Source of the DNA: Takakia lepidozioides
Lineage: Eukaryota > Streptophyta > Takakiopsida > Takakiales > Takakiaceae
Direction of reading: 5' to 3'
Length of the DNA: 64,000 nt
Assembly: GCA_030704615.1 (NCBI GenBank)
Contig: CM060734.1
Span: 39,946,042-40,010,041 of the forward strand
The notes beneath the pieces are model-generated. The model was not told the DNA's origin. It searched no databases and saw nothing but the letters and a program-made list of their open reading frames with translations. Below, one piece after another: positions 26,917 to 36,100 of this stretch (position 1 is its first letter; every line of letters begins with the position of its first letter). Both the position numbers and the translations under genes were made by a program.

Positions 26917-27234
26917 GCAGCATTACAATTGCGAGTCATAATAATCACTAAAGACTATGATAAGAAGCGGTTGATTTCTTTGCAATCTCTGTCCTCAGGG
27001 GCCATCAGGAATTCGCGTACAAAGATCTGAAGACAGGTAAGAAAGTGCAACATTACATGTTGAAGCTCATTTTCTCAAAAGACTTCCAACGACTACAGCA
27101 CTGGTCTAAGTAAGGGAAGCAGTTCATACATGCAGCCACTCAAGAAACCGGCTCAACCGATAATCCCCCATGCCATCCCCAGCTCCGACGCTATTCCGTG
27201 AGAATGCGTCCCCTCCGCATCCGTCAGTCTCCAT
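10261..27234 (-). CDS. SET-domain lysine methyltransferase, Rubisco LSMT-like, large TE-filled gene
   Basis: Exons: 27130-27234, 26391-26487, 25625-25802, 25207-25312, 24771-24853, 24670-24719, 23465-23946, 23112-23195, 14142-14233, 13978-14034, 13637-13708, 11988-12242, 11085-11200, 10776-10883, 10685-10698, 10261-10358; about 665 residues. The order matches the plant SET family with a C-terminal Rubisco-LSMT substrate-binding domain: FLEWLH, GLGVFATHDN, DDRLLIMIFLVVERARG, WAPYLDILPSKFG, FWTRALNIPCP, GLVPGIDFCNHDHKAVASW, EIRINYGNKGNEELLYLYGF (cofactor-binding core), LPLRWLLP, AAVWEVCGNTGALQLL, EIEEGTG, YRKGQKRLARLFLQEAEQAL. Such enzymes methylate lysines; the substrate is unknown. Phases agree at every junction except between 24771-24853 and 24670-24719, where a 51-nt candidate intron leaves a one-base mismatch. 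One intron has a GC donor. An acidic, Ser/Glu-rich insert of about 115 residues lies before GLVPGIDF. Confidence 0.85.
10685..10698 (-). other. 14-nt microexon of the SET-domain gene
   Basis: On the minus strand, ttctttccag precedes tgggctttctgcag and gtgagtgcc follows, so both splice sites are strong. The 14 nt convert the phase-2 end of exon 10776-10883 into the phase 1 needed by exon 10358-10261, giving HPES-GLSA-ENKRACVIYRKG. Without it the frame does not join. Confidence 0.75.
11870..11918. repeat. AT-rich near-palindrome in a SET-gene intron
   Basis: tatagaataatagaataata on the left pairs with tattattctactattata on the right around a tiny centre. It lies in the intron between exons 11988-12242 and 11085-11200. 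It could be a small hairpin or a remnant of a foldback element. Confidence 0.7.
12452..13481 (-). mobile_element. 5'-truncated, rearranged LINE fragment (copy A)
   Basis: Its minus strand matches the 3' part of the LINE at 18.1-22.9 kb: the reverse transcriptase C-terminal region (RYPKLIDYISWKQD, EEILKDLN, LPTLGTRLKFKLRAG), the Cys-rich ECNCPL and the same 3' end (acgtcttatgagtaca). It stops at 13481. About 100 nt are missing near 13300 relative to the longer copy. A stretch that should lie beside the gap (gattctagagacttaagcct, 13421 onward) appears out of order at the truncated end. It sits in the SET-gene intron 12243-13636, in the same orientation as the gene. Confidence 0.8.
15115..16680 (+). 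pseudogene. DUF2921-family membrane protein pseudogene, 5'-truncated
   Basis: Two exons are visible: 15115-15543, then 16161 onward, joined at LITG-AEALFAR. Family landmarks appear in order: EGLYNPNNGKMYMKGCR, DCSLEIVPEYPSIVARWL, PYISLGMLGVQAVGY, TLVAFLLIIHLAKKV, VSFLVVLAVHVART, EYWGLVEDLFLLPQVVG and VTMLRLLPHMYDRLRFP. These lie in different frames: there are frameshifts near 15430-15470, 16380-16400 and 16590. The TAG after LAKKV stands where the family has Trp. The N-terminal extracellular half is absent upstream. The retained intron argues for a DNA duplication rather than a retrocopy. It lies antisense inside an intron of the SET gene and ends against LINE copy C. DUF2921 occurs in plant multi-pass proteins, some of them RING E3 ligases (FLY1 type). 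Confidence 0.8.
16690..17906 (-). mobile_element. Truncated LINE fragment (copy C)
   Basis: The minus strand carries the middle of a LINE reverse transcriptase. It includes FSVLINQLLEDLEN, the active-site region as LIFVDDFTGLGDTPSNL (FVDD in place of FADD), YTYLGFEFPFSCNWDVHVRKV and IIRPAFEYSSAVWVD. It is a diverged relative of copy B: the sequences align until about 17906 and then part, so its 5' end is truncated. The 3' end at about 16690 abuts the DUF2921 pseudogene. Several frame breaks make it inactive. The stretch 17907-18144 beyond it contains what may be the 3' end of yet another copy (agccattgaccgcac). Confidence 0.75.
18145..18240 (-). repeat. Tandem 3'-end repeats of the LINE
   Basis: On the LINE sense strand, ggcaaacaacgtcttatgag with its flank gtacaatctctctct occurs twice, about 50 nt apart (near 18236-18190 and 18185-18145). 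Copy A ends with one such unit. Short repeats at the 3' end are a known feature of some LINE families that lack a plain poly(A) tail. Confidence 0.65.
18215..21805 (-). pseudogene. LINE ORF2: AP endonuclease plus reverse transcriptase, frame broken
   Basis: From ATG 21805 the frame runs 738 codons. The N-terminal AP-type endonuclease shows GQETWE, LLGDFNARVG, DYIIMD and GTSDHFLVW. The reverse transcriptase follows with NYRGITLLNAVGK, QAGFRRNRGCVDHIFTL, FLDVKKAYDTVW and GVAQGCTLSPLLFNVFI. A shift near 19600 moves the rest, including the catalytic FADD (ALMFADDFAG), to another frame. A CT deletion near 19240, seen by comparison with copies A and C, shifts it again. A GAG-to-TAG change at about 18605 separates the final Cys-His knuckle (CNCPLCG, then HFLIHC), which continues to 18215. 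Intact elements nick DNA and prime cDNA synthesis at the nick; this copy cannot make a full protein. Confidence 0.85.
21750..22733 (-). CDS. LINE ORF1 with internal protein repeats
   Basis: A 327-codon open frame precedes and overlaps ORF2 by 56 nt in a different frame, the usual LINE arrangement. The first 150 residues show no motif I recognise; a Cys-His knuckle is absent. The C-terminal half holds three repeats, each with FGTLNGLPILKVYTRR followed by a Lys/Ser-rich HGVIVPK stretch and a CAEP or CTEP segment. ORF1 proteins usually bind the element RNA; that role here is inference from position. The frame is intact although ORF2 is broken. Confidence 0.7.
   Translation of the reverse strand: MGSGWFLCLNLWPAKTIKNLAPININTPQGDPWELVTYAKSRASCVVFGVNPRMDDVSFKTTCSSLGLDFMANGTISRLDNRGTLKVAMTKSASNRVPHQFNLKEVRPLTGWRAVLDIGDSMGRSRKTTKGNNFNLRVSNRFDALDEVESKQPEGQDAPKCTEPERPESEGFGTLNGLPILKVYTRRTNSIHGVIVPKPSDGQSVSKCAEPEGFGTLNGLPILKVYTRRAKSIHGVIVPKQSDGQSAPTCAEPVRRVTERFGTLNGLPILKVYTRRAKSTHGVTVPPLQNGWPSRSNHKLPNNSHAKGWLAAGHFQLLRVDQPKETT
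26873..26914. repeat. (TC)21 microsatellite in first intron of SET gene
   Basis: There are 42 nt of uninterrupted TC dinucleotides. They lie between the first exon (27130-27234) and the second (26391-26487). The Arg-Glu ORFs read on the other strand are artefacts of the repeat. Confidence 0.95.
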
Positions 27235-27279
27235 AGCTCCCCTGTCAGATTTTGCATGCGTGGACACAGAGCTCATTTC

Positions 27280-27390
27280 ACGAAGGGTTTAGGGTTTTCG
27301 TACATGGATGATCGTGGAGGTGGAATGAATGTCTGTAGAAATTTGTAGAGGCCGGTAAACCCTAAAGCTGCCTTGCTTTATAAACCCCCC
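27280..27390. promoter_or_regulatory. Possible divergent promoter with telo-boxes and TATA box
   Basis: Just upstream of the SET-gene start codon (27234, minus strand) are two telo-box-like motifs in opposite orientation: agggtttagggttt near 27284-27297 and taaaccctaaa near 27355-27365. A TATA box (tttataaa, 27378-27385) faces the + strand. Telo-boxes are common near plant start sites of translation and growth genes. A + strand transcript from about 27410 would be expected, but I could not identify a product for it. Confidence 0.4.
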
Positions 27391-28309
27391 TGCTCTCCAA
27401 TGATCCCTGTCTTCTCTCTCGTTGCGAAGCAGTGGCGGCGGTCTTGGAGCATCCTGGCCAGCACAAGCACGGAGTGCCCTACACAGCCCAGGCTGTCTGT
27501 AGTGGTTGTCCCTTGTAGCCGCTTGACTCCCTTTGTGGGTTATGTGTAAGTGAAGACGAGGGAGTGCAAAAGCGTCTTACTGTGGGTGTTGCATGTGCGT
27601 TGAAGTTTTGTGTTATTGAATCGTCGTTGTATGTGTCTTTTCCTCCCATGCTTCGGTTGTAGAGATTATGTGTGTGTGATAGTGGGAGGCCGATGATTAG
27701 ACTTCTGATTAAACCATCTTTCGGATCGTAGCAACCTTTTTGGTTGTGCCGAATGCTAACGAGTATGATGGCCTCTTCTTTGCCTTTTGGTGTATTCATG
27801 GGGCTAATCACGGAAGTTACAAGGAGCTCACTTTTTGGTGCCTTTTTTTCATAGATGAGATGAGATGTGCTTGAAGTCGGTTTATGAGACTTGCTTGCAG
27901 CGAGCTTTGTTCTTGGGGGAGTTGTGTTTCATTCGTCTTGGTATCCTGGACAAAAAGCAAAGGTTAATGATATACAATGATCTGACCTTTCGTCAGTTCC
28001 AGGAAGAGCAAAGCGCATCAATATCAGGTGGTGAGCCTTTGTCAGGTTAAACCCTATGGCAATAGGTTCAATCCATGGTGCTATATCCACATTTCATTCC
28101 CCATCGCTGGTGTAGCAGCTAGGGTTTTTTCTCTTTGATGTGAGGAGAGATGTATTGTACCACTGCCCATGTAGTTTCTGTTCTATCCGTAGAGTTTTGA
28201 ACTGAGTGTGGGTAGGGAGCTGGAAGCTTGGAACCAAGAGTTTGCCAGTTTCGATCATTCGATCATTTTGGTGTTCCTAGTGGTATAGGAAGGAAGTGTG
28301 GTGCAGTCT

Positions 28310-28822
28310 CTTGAATTCCCCGCTAAACAACAAAAGATTTCAACCTGTACCCTTTTTGCAACACCTCAATGTCTACTCTTACCTGATGTGAACACATTCC
28401 TATATGTTGCGAGACCTTTCTACCCGAAGGCTGAGAAAGAGGAAGTTCCCCCCTCTGTACTTTTAAACATTTTGAGGATGTGGTCAAGAAGATTACTTCG
28501 CATATTGGTTGTCAGATTCCATTGTGCCGATTACTACAATGCGATTGCAGTGTTGTAAGTGTGATTGCAGTGTTGAAAGTGTGATTGCAGTGTGCCTGGA
28601 ATTCCCCGTAAAAAAAACATAATTCAACCTGTTACCCATTTTGCCCCATCTCAGTGTGTAGTCTGATCTGATGTAAACATATTCGTAAATGTGGCTAGAC
28701 CTTCCGACCCGAAAAATGTGAGAAAGGGGGGGTTCCCTTGTTCTTCCAACATATTTGAGGATGTGGCCAAGAAGATGAATTAGCATATTGGTAGTCAAAT
28801 TCGGCTGTGCTGATTACCAGAA
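28310..28822. repeat. Diverged direct duplication, ~286-bp period
   Basis: The block ttgaattccccg...gccgattacta (28311-28535) recurs as ctggaattccccg...gctgattaccag (28597-28822), with many substitutions. Shared segments include ttgaggatgtggycaagaaga and gcatattggt. Between them gtgattgcagtgttg repeats about three times at 22 bp. Confidence 0.75.
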
Positions 28823-30232
28823 TATGAAGTCTTCCTGGCCGTGGCGGATGTGCGAGAAGTAGAATGGAAACATCTAGAGTCCTTCACAAATTTTCATGTA
28901 AGACTGTAGCCATACCAACAAAGCCAGCCACAACTATCAGGCAGAAGCCTCATTGTATCCAATGTAGAGAATCTGTTTCGAAACGGAACCCTAGATACCT
29001 AACCAGATCACTATATACTAAATCTCAGTAAGCCAGGCCGCTGTGCCCACTGATATCGATGCAAGTTGCTGCGCAATTCAATCAGATTCCCATTTGGTCA
29101 CTACACATAACTCCCCAAATGTAGAAGGTGACCAGGGAATGTCCTGGAAGACATGATGAAGGTCTGAGGGTAATTGAAATGCCAGGGTGCAGAGTGATGG
29201 TTGTCTACAGCTTAAACCATCGACCTATCGACCTTAAGTGTAAGTGTGCTTCCCTCTCAGACTGACGAGTTCCGACACACTGTGGGCAGTGTACTGTGGG
29301 CAGTCCTTTTTGAGCACTTGCAAGTGTTTCAAGCAGCAATACTGCGAGTATCTGTTTTCAGGTCTATTGAACCTCGTTTAGGTGTAATCAGCAACGACAT
29401 CAGTGAGTCGATGACGTCCTGCATCTGCACCAGAAGACTTCGACAGGCGGACAGATTAGAGAGGACGACTCTTTGAAGATATGGTGGAGGTTGGAGGCCG
29501 GTGATGATGGCTGTGGTGGAGAACAAGAGGGAGTAGCAACCATAGCACCACATTAGTTTTCACCAGTTTCAAACTCCTTTCTCGCCATACATCAGACGAG
29601 AAATTTATGTCAAGTGTCTTGAATATCTGTCTTTCTCTAGCACTCTCGTGAGTAAAGCGATTTCGATGGGCTCACAAGTGGGCAGCTGCCGTGTACATGG
29701 AGCTAAATTTTTGTGACTCCGAAGCTGGTTTTGATGTGCCACGGAGCTGGTTCATGCGATGGTTGTCGTCTACTGCGTCGTCTTCTTGTGGCAACGAATC
29801 ATGTCAGGCAATTTCACATGAAATCCACTTCCACAGAAGTGGTGCACAAGCCATCACAGAATCTGACTGATCATACAGATTCATGTATATGTCTCGAGGG
29901 GCATCAACAAATCAAACAAGAATTTGTCTGGCTCGAATATATTAAGAAAGCAGAGCTTCAATTTCTAGATTACGTTGCAAAGTAGCTTGCAGTTCCAACC
30001 AAGTGCTAGTATTCGGACCTTTCAGGTGAGAATCCAAATTCGACGTGAACGTGGAGTCTCCGGAATAGCAGTCTACAGATCTCGGAAACGGATGCGTCAG
30101 CTTGAGATTATTTTATTCCCGACAATATGACGGGTTCATGCGGCCGAACGAACTGAAGTCTGGAGTCTGGAGATGTAAACGTAAGTACCAAGATATACAA
30201 TACTACAGGTACATACGAGTTCAGGATGCAAT

Positions 30233-30532
30233 GTCTTCATTCTACGTCTGTCTTGCTGTATAAGGGCCCATGCACATACTTCAAACCAACAGCCCACACG
30301 TCTAGCGAACGCTTCCCCCTAGCTCTACCATACATGCATGCACTACAGGTCTACACTTGTTGATCCAGAATCTTGAGCCTCTGTCTTCATTCTACGTCTG
30401 TCTTGCTGTATAAGGGCCCATGCACATACTTCAAACCAACAGCCCACACGTCTAACGAACGCTTCCCCCTAGCTCTACCATACATGCATGCACTACAGGT
30501 CTACACTTGTTGATCCAGAATCTTGAGCCTCG
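30233..30532. repeat. Near-identical 150-bp tandem duplication
   Basis: The unit starting gtcttcattctacgtctgtc at 30233 is repeated at exactly 150 bp (30383). I see a single clear difference, tctagcgaacg against tctaacgaacg. The near identity implies a recent duplication or an assembly artefact. Confidence 0.95.
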
Positions 30533-33500
30533 CTTTGGAACTCGACAACGCATCTCATACAATATGCGTTAGCAGATCACATCCAACGTGTTGTTTCAGC
30601 TGGGGTTTTCATTTCTCTACAGTCCTGAATGAAGATGGGCAGAAGCTCCTGGCGGACAGTGAGAGAGAATCCGTTTAGTCATTCTGCTGATTAGTAATAT
30701 TCACCAGAGCTGTGCAGAACTGGAACATTTCAGTCGTGGTGACCGCATTCAACAAGTTCCAACCCCGGCACTTGAAATGGAGTCTGGAATGGAGTCTGCC
30801 GAGTAAGAATGATTTTTGTAGGCTGGCCGCCTATACCTTGACACGAGACATACTCCGAGCGCCAACCAGAGCAAAAAGAAGGAGCAAAAAAGGGAGAGAT
30901 TGACCTCCGCAGAGTTACATAAGCTTCAGCCTTTTCCGGAGGACAGCCGGACGAATAAAATGCAATGAGACAGTCACAAATAAGCTACCTGCAGCACAAC
31001 TCAAGCAAGTGATTAGGACGATCGTTCGGCAGCCCTTGCCAGGAATACGAATCAGCACCTCACGATGCGTGAGCATTGTCCATGTCTTTGGCCGGCAAAC
31101 ACGAAGTCCTAGCAAAACAGCTTGGGACTGAATCTTTGCCCGGCCTCGAGTTCATGGGTGCCCCGGAAGTTGAAGAATGAGCAACATAATAGATCTATTG
31201 TAACAGGTCTCCAGGGTAAGGATAATCACGTGCGAAATATCTAGCTTTTTTGGGAACTTCTCATCCTATGTACGTTCACCCATTGTACATGTTGTAAATA
31301 AAGTCTTTACAGGGTTTCATCAACATCTAGCTGGTTTCAATCAGGTTCCAATCTCGAAGGTTCAAATAAGTGTGCAAAGGAATGAAGAGAGTTCTCGAGG
31401 AGTTCTCAGCCCGGAAAATTCTCTTGATGTGGTCATGGCTCCAAATGACCATGGTACCCATTGATGGGCAGACTTGGTGGGCAACCACTGGACACCCGGT
31501 AACGATGCACCTCACCCTCTCATAGTGATTAGGCGAGCAGCATTCGAAAAATACTCCAAGGATCTGGCCATAGACCTGTCTACATTAAAGTGGTGTCAGG
31601 ATAGAGCTTTCTGGAAATTACATGCTGCTCCAGGGACTTTGTTCAAAGCCCTGGACTTGAAATGTTTGCCTTCCTCAGTAAATAATGATGCCTGAGGTGA
31701 TGGATAAGGCTCCACAGTGATGCAAGCCAGGCTCCACGCAGGAATACATGAGGACGACGAACACGACCATTGCGCCGTTAGGTGCCTGGGACAGTTGGCA
31801 CTGCAGATGTGTCGTATCTTCTCGAAGGGCCCCACCTACATGTGTACATCTTAAAACCTGTGCTTAAACTGTCGGTGTTGTGGTGGGCTTGAAGGACTTC
31901 AGAACTGTGGTTGCAAGTAAGCAAGGACAAGAGGATGTCACCTTCGGTGCCAATTGCAGACAAATAATGTAGGGCATGGCGTGTATAGTACGTTTTGTCT
32001 ACAGGTGCACAGAGATCACTCTAGGACGGAATGGGACCGATGTGTGCATCCACTCACCTTGGCCATCTTGGATATCGAGTCTCCTCCAAAGGTGTGAGGA
32101 TTTTTTGAGATGCGCTGTCTTAAAATTTGGCCAATGTTGGGAAATCATTTTTTTTCCTTCCAGAAAGAAGAATCCTCGGGGAGTGCGAAACACTTTACCA
32201 AAACCCTCCTGAGAAATCACTGCACACTCCGTACACACTCCAACCCCGATTCAGGCTTTGAGAAAATTATTATAACATAGAATCTACGTGGTTACTGCAC
32301 CTGAACTCCCCTGAACACAACACTAGCAAGGATAGCCTTCTGTGGGGGCAAGTTTGAGGGTGGTGGCATTTTATGCTGGAGTAAGCTAAGGACGTGGAGG
32401 CATTGGGCCCCGTGCGACTGGCATTGAAGATCACGTGATACACTGCTGCCCGTCCGATCTCCCTCACTGTCTCTCTATATCTTGTTCTTCCTAGGCAGCT
32501 GGTACGTACCATCGGGCTCCTGAAGAGTTTCTCTTCCAGCAATTAAACTCTATCCAAAGCTGCTCTATGGCTTCTATCTAGATAGTTTTGGTCGGTTGGT
32601 CACCCCATTCCTGCCGAGACAGCACTTTCGCTACTGAACCTCCATGCTCTGCATCTCCAGAAGAAACACAGCGGGCAGCTTGGGTCCGGACACAGTCTTC
32701 TATGGTCTTTAAATGCAGCTGGCAATTCGCAGTACATACCTAGTTTCGATCTCCTTCCTTTCAACCCTAGAGCTTTTGTCACCCTTGACTGCCAAATCTG
32801 CACCTCTGGCCGCGTTTCTATTCATAACTAGTTTGGAACACATTCTAAGGTCTAGCAAACTTCGCAGTTGAACCATGTTCCCAAAACAGGATAGAAGTTT
32901 ATAAACCTTGTCGAAATTGCTAAATGGCTCAGCCAATTGAGTCCAAATTTCACAGCGAAATGCCTCATCCTGTTCATCACTTTGTCGTAAGTTTTCACAG
33001 TTTTTGCACGAGAGTTTCATATACCTCCTTTGTGGTGATCCGAAACTGCATTTTCTAGACTTTGCCACCTTTTTTATTTTGAGAAACAATGGGGTTGTTC
33101 TGCCCTAGCCTCTTGTTTCTCAGGGCTTATCCAATGGGCCACCCCACCAACCCGGATACCCCCACCGGCATTCAATGCCGTCCGTGCTGCGGGCGGGACC
33201 GACTTGCCACGCCACCCAGGATTCGGGCAGCGGGCCAGACATATCCACACACGATCTGCCCACATGTCGAGAAATCAGCCGCACGATCGTCCAGAACATT
33301 CTTCCGGATCATCCAACTATGCTCGGGCAGTCGATGGCATTGGAAAGATCTCGGTCCGGGCTACAAGTTTCGTCCTTACAGCATCTCAATCGGATCAAAA
33401 TCCAGGCAGATATTTTCTTTGAAGAAATGGGTGTCGCAGAGCCCGTAAGTGCTCCTCTTTTTCATGGAGAGAGTGTTTAGCAACACGTCTCTCTAGAGAA

Positions 33501-33720
33501 CCCCGGTCCCCAAGCAGTGCTCAGGGATCCGCAACAGTATATGCTCATCAACCAAGAATCAAACAAAGTTCTACCAGTTGACCCTGATTTACCAGCTGCA
33601 CACGTGCACTCCAGCCATGCCTCTAGAATCCCCTAAGAATAGAGCAGACTCAGCAGAGGAAGAGACACCAGTGACCAGCTTGCCCGACGTGTCCAACCTC
33701 ACAGTATTTATGAAGCTGAC

Positions 33721-34211
33721 CTGTCGTAGATAATGCCATTTGAAGATCATCATCTACTCGACATCACATGTGTTTCATGCCTACTTATTAGACCATCCAG
33801 GGCGAGCTGGTCAGGACTATCTGATCCTGCGGAGAAAACTCAACTCAATCCAAAATTCTTCATTCAACAACCCAAACTGTCACCTGTCGTAGATAATGCC
33901 ATTTGAAGATCATCATCTACTCGACATCACATGTGTTTCATGCCTACTTATTAGACCATCCAGGGCGAGCTGGTCAGGACTATCTGATCCTGCGGAGAAA
34001 ACTCAACTCAATCCAAAATTCTTCAGTCAACAACCCAAACTGTCACCTGTCGTAGATAATGCCATTTGAAGATCATCATCTACTCGACATCACATGTGTT
34101 TCATGCCTACTTATTAGACTTTCCAGGGCGAGCTGGTCAGGACTATCTGATCCTGCGGAGAAAACTCAACTCAATCCAAAATTCTTCATTCAACAACCCA
34201 AACTGTCACCT
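33721..34211. repeat. Three-copy tandem repeat, 163-bp period
   Basis: Units start with ctgtcgtagataatgccatt at 33721, 33884 and 34047. Copies differ at only a few bases (cattcaac/cagtcaac; gaccatcc/gactttcc). The third copy runs into unique sequence after aactgtcacctctcgaagat. One frame is open across the third unit but shows no known domain. There are no spacers, so this is not a CRISPR-like array. Confidence 0.95.
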
Positions 34212-35239
34212 CTCGAAGATCGAGTTGATAAACTTTACAACTCGATTACTCCATTAATAAACCCAGACCGATTCACTCTTTCCCGAATCCCAGCTACATT
34301 CCAGTAAAGACACAATCCAGACATAACTTTTGCTCACGAGTTCCTGCTCTCTAACAGCCTGCCAGGTAGATGTACAACCTGTTCCGGAAACCTCATAGCT
34401 TCTAGCTCCAACGAAGCACACAGGGATTCGGATAGAAATGAACTCGAGCCGTCACAAGCCAACAGAACAGCGTTGGATCGAAGACGGCGGAGACGGCGGA
34501 CTGAGATCCGACCTTCTCGCCACTACCACGGGCCCGGGCCCGCCCGGACGACCCGGGCGTGGGACCCGGAGCTGCCTCGTGGGACGGTTGAAGGGCGGCA
34601 CTTGTCGGCTCTTATTCCCACCCCCTATACCCGCACACCTACAACCGTGGTAACCCTCGGGTTCCAACCCCAGTTAAAACGCCCACCACGATTCGAGCGG
34701 GGCGTCATCCCCAACTATGCCAAGCGGCGCGCAGGCAGTAATGAAGGGGTCACGTGGCGTGGCGCTAGAGGTTTACTTTTTGGACGGTGAGTGGGTGTCA
34801 CGTGGGCCCAGCGCGCCGACGTGGCCGGCTGGAATCGCCATCTTCCATTTTGGTCAGTGCCCATCGCCAAATCGCTAACTATATATACATATTTGTTTTT
34901 ATTTTTATTTTAATATTACTAAATAATCTACGAGGCGGACTTCTATTCCGTTACGTAAGTATTCAGATTTCCAAATAAGGTTAAACAGGGCACTGCCCGC
35001 CCCTTTTCTTTTAAATTATATTGAATTAAACTAAATTATAATTGTATTAGAATTACATTGAATGCAAATTTAATTCTTGTCGGAATACGGAAAGCTGGCT
35101 GGAAAGTCGGTGTACGCTCCCGCCCATACCAGAGGGTGCCACGTGTACAGGCAGCATGGATGCCCATGGGGCAGCAGCATTCAAGTTGAGCATTTCAAAT
35201 CCTTACTTGATCCTCCACACTGGGCCTGTCTGATCGATC

Positions 35240-35270
35240 CTCTCTCTCTCTCTCTCTCTCGCTCTCTCTC
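35240..35270. repeat. TC-rich tract upstream of the aquaporin
   Basis: The pyrimidine tract (TC)10-G-(CT)4-C ends about 70 nt before the aquaporin start codon, so it is likely in the 5' untranslated region or core promoter. Such CT tracts are common at plant promoters. Regulatory importance is inference. Confidence 0.85.
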
Positions 35271-35341
35271 GTCTGTCGTCGAGCTCTAAGAGTGCGTTTG
35301 GAAGAGCTCGACTTGCTTAGTTGTGAGCACAGAAGGTGACC

Positions 35342-36100
35342 ATGGTGAAGGTGGCTTTTGGACAAGGGGAGGAGGCCTCGTCTCCCGACACACTGAAGGC
35401 AGCCTTGGCAGAATTCATTACCCTGTTCCTCTTCACCTTCGTCGGTGTGGGTGCCTGCATGTCGTATGAGAAGGTGCACCCGGAAGGAGGGACTGACGCT
35501 GCTGGTCTGCTGGTTATTGCGATAGCCCATGGGTTGGCCATTGTTGTGTTGGTCGCAGCTACTGCGAACATCTCAGGAGGACATGTCAACCCGGCAGTCA
35601 CATTTGGGCTCGCATTGGCGGGGCAGATCACCGTGATGAGGATGGTTGTTTATTGGATTGCTCAGCTTCTGGGCGCAGTTGCAGCAGCTTTTGTGCTCAA
35701 GTTTGTGACCACTGGAGAGGCGGTTGCTGTTCACAACCTGGGAGAGGGCGAGACTGTGTTGGGGGGTCTAGTGATCGAGATCATTCTCACCTTTGCTTTG
35801 GTGTTTGTTGTGTTTGCGACGGCTGTGGACCCCAAAAAGGGAAGCATTGGGGTGATTGCGCCATTGGCCATCGGGTTTACAGTGCTAGCCAACATCTTTG
35901 TCGGTGCTCCCTTCAGTGGCGCGTCCATGAACCCCGCTCGCTCCTTCGGACCTGCCTTGGCGACGTTCGACTTCACTAACCATTGGATCTACTGGGTCGG
36001 CCCCCTCATTGGTGCGGCTATCGCAGCCCTGGTGTACGATGGAGTGTTCTTGAGCCCACCCCCTCCCCATGGTCACCAGCCAATCTCAGAGGCCTTCTGA
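35342..36100 (+). CDS. TIP: Tonoplast intrinsic protein (TIP) aquaporin, single exon
   Basis: The protein has 252 residues, the usual TIP length, from ATG 35342 in a strong context (gtgaccatgg) to TGA. It forms a channel for water and small neutral solutes in the vacuolar membrane. Six hydrophobic segments alternate with two re-entrant NPA loops: SGGHVNPAVTFG (NPA 83-85) and SGASMNPARSFGPA (NPA 197-199). Aligning with TIPs, the selectivity-filter residues are His63, Ile177, Ala194 and Arg200, a His-Ile-Ala-Arg set found in TIP3/TIP4-like proteins. TIP1 has Val in the last position and TIP2 has Gly in the third. The N-terminal DTLKAALAEF and the short C-terminal tail are typical of TIPs. No introns are present, whereas many seed-plant TIPs have one or two. 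A candidate polyadenylation signal, aataaa, lies at 36571. Confidence 0.95.
   Translation: MVKVAFGQGEEASSPDTLKAALAEFITLFLFTFVGVGACMSYEKVHPEGGTDAAGLLVIAIAHGLAIVVLVAATANISGGHVNPAVTFGLALAGQITVMRMVVYWIAQLLGAVAAAFVLKFVTTGEAVAVHNLGEGETVLGGLVIEIILTFALVFVVFATAVDPKKGSIGVIAPLAIGFTVLANIFVGAPFSGASMNPARSFGPALATFDFTNHWIYWVGPLIGAAIAALVYDGVFLSPPPPHGHQPISEAF

Larger units (their letters stand above)
27391..35238. other. Gene-poor stretch with tandem duplications
   Basis: No coding exon could be supported. Open frames such as 32709-33089 (-) and 33175-33480 (+) have no recognisable domains. The stretch contains three separate tandem duplications (28310-28822, 30233-30532, 33721-34211). A GC-rich island at about 34470-34790 contains cgggcccgggcccgcccgg. 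None of these is accounted for by a gene. Confidence 0.5.

Noticed and set aside
26690-26948. Arg-Glu repeat ORFs on the minus strand
   Set aside because: They are translations of the (TC)21 microsatellite in an intron.
33721-34211. Possible CRISPR-like array
   Set aside because: Units are directly adjacent with no unique spacers, and the genome is a plant nuclear genome.
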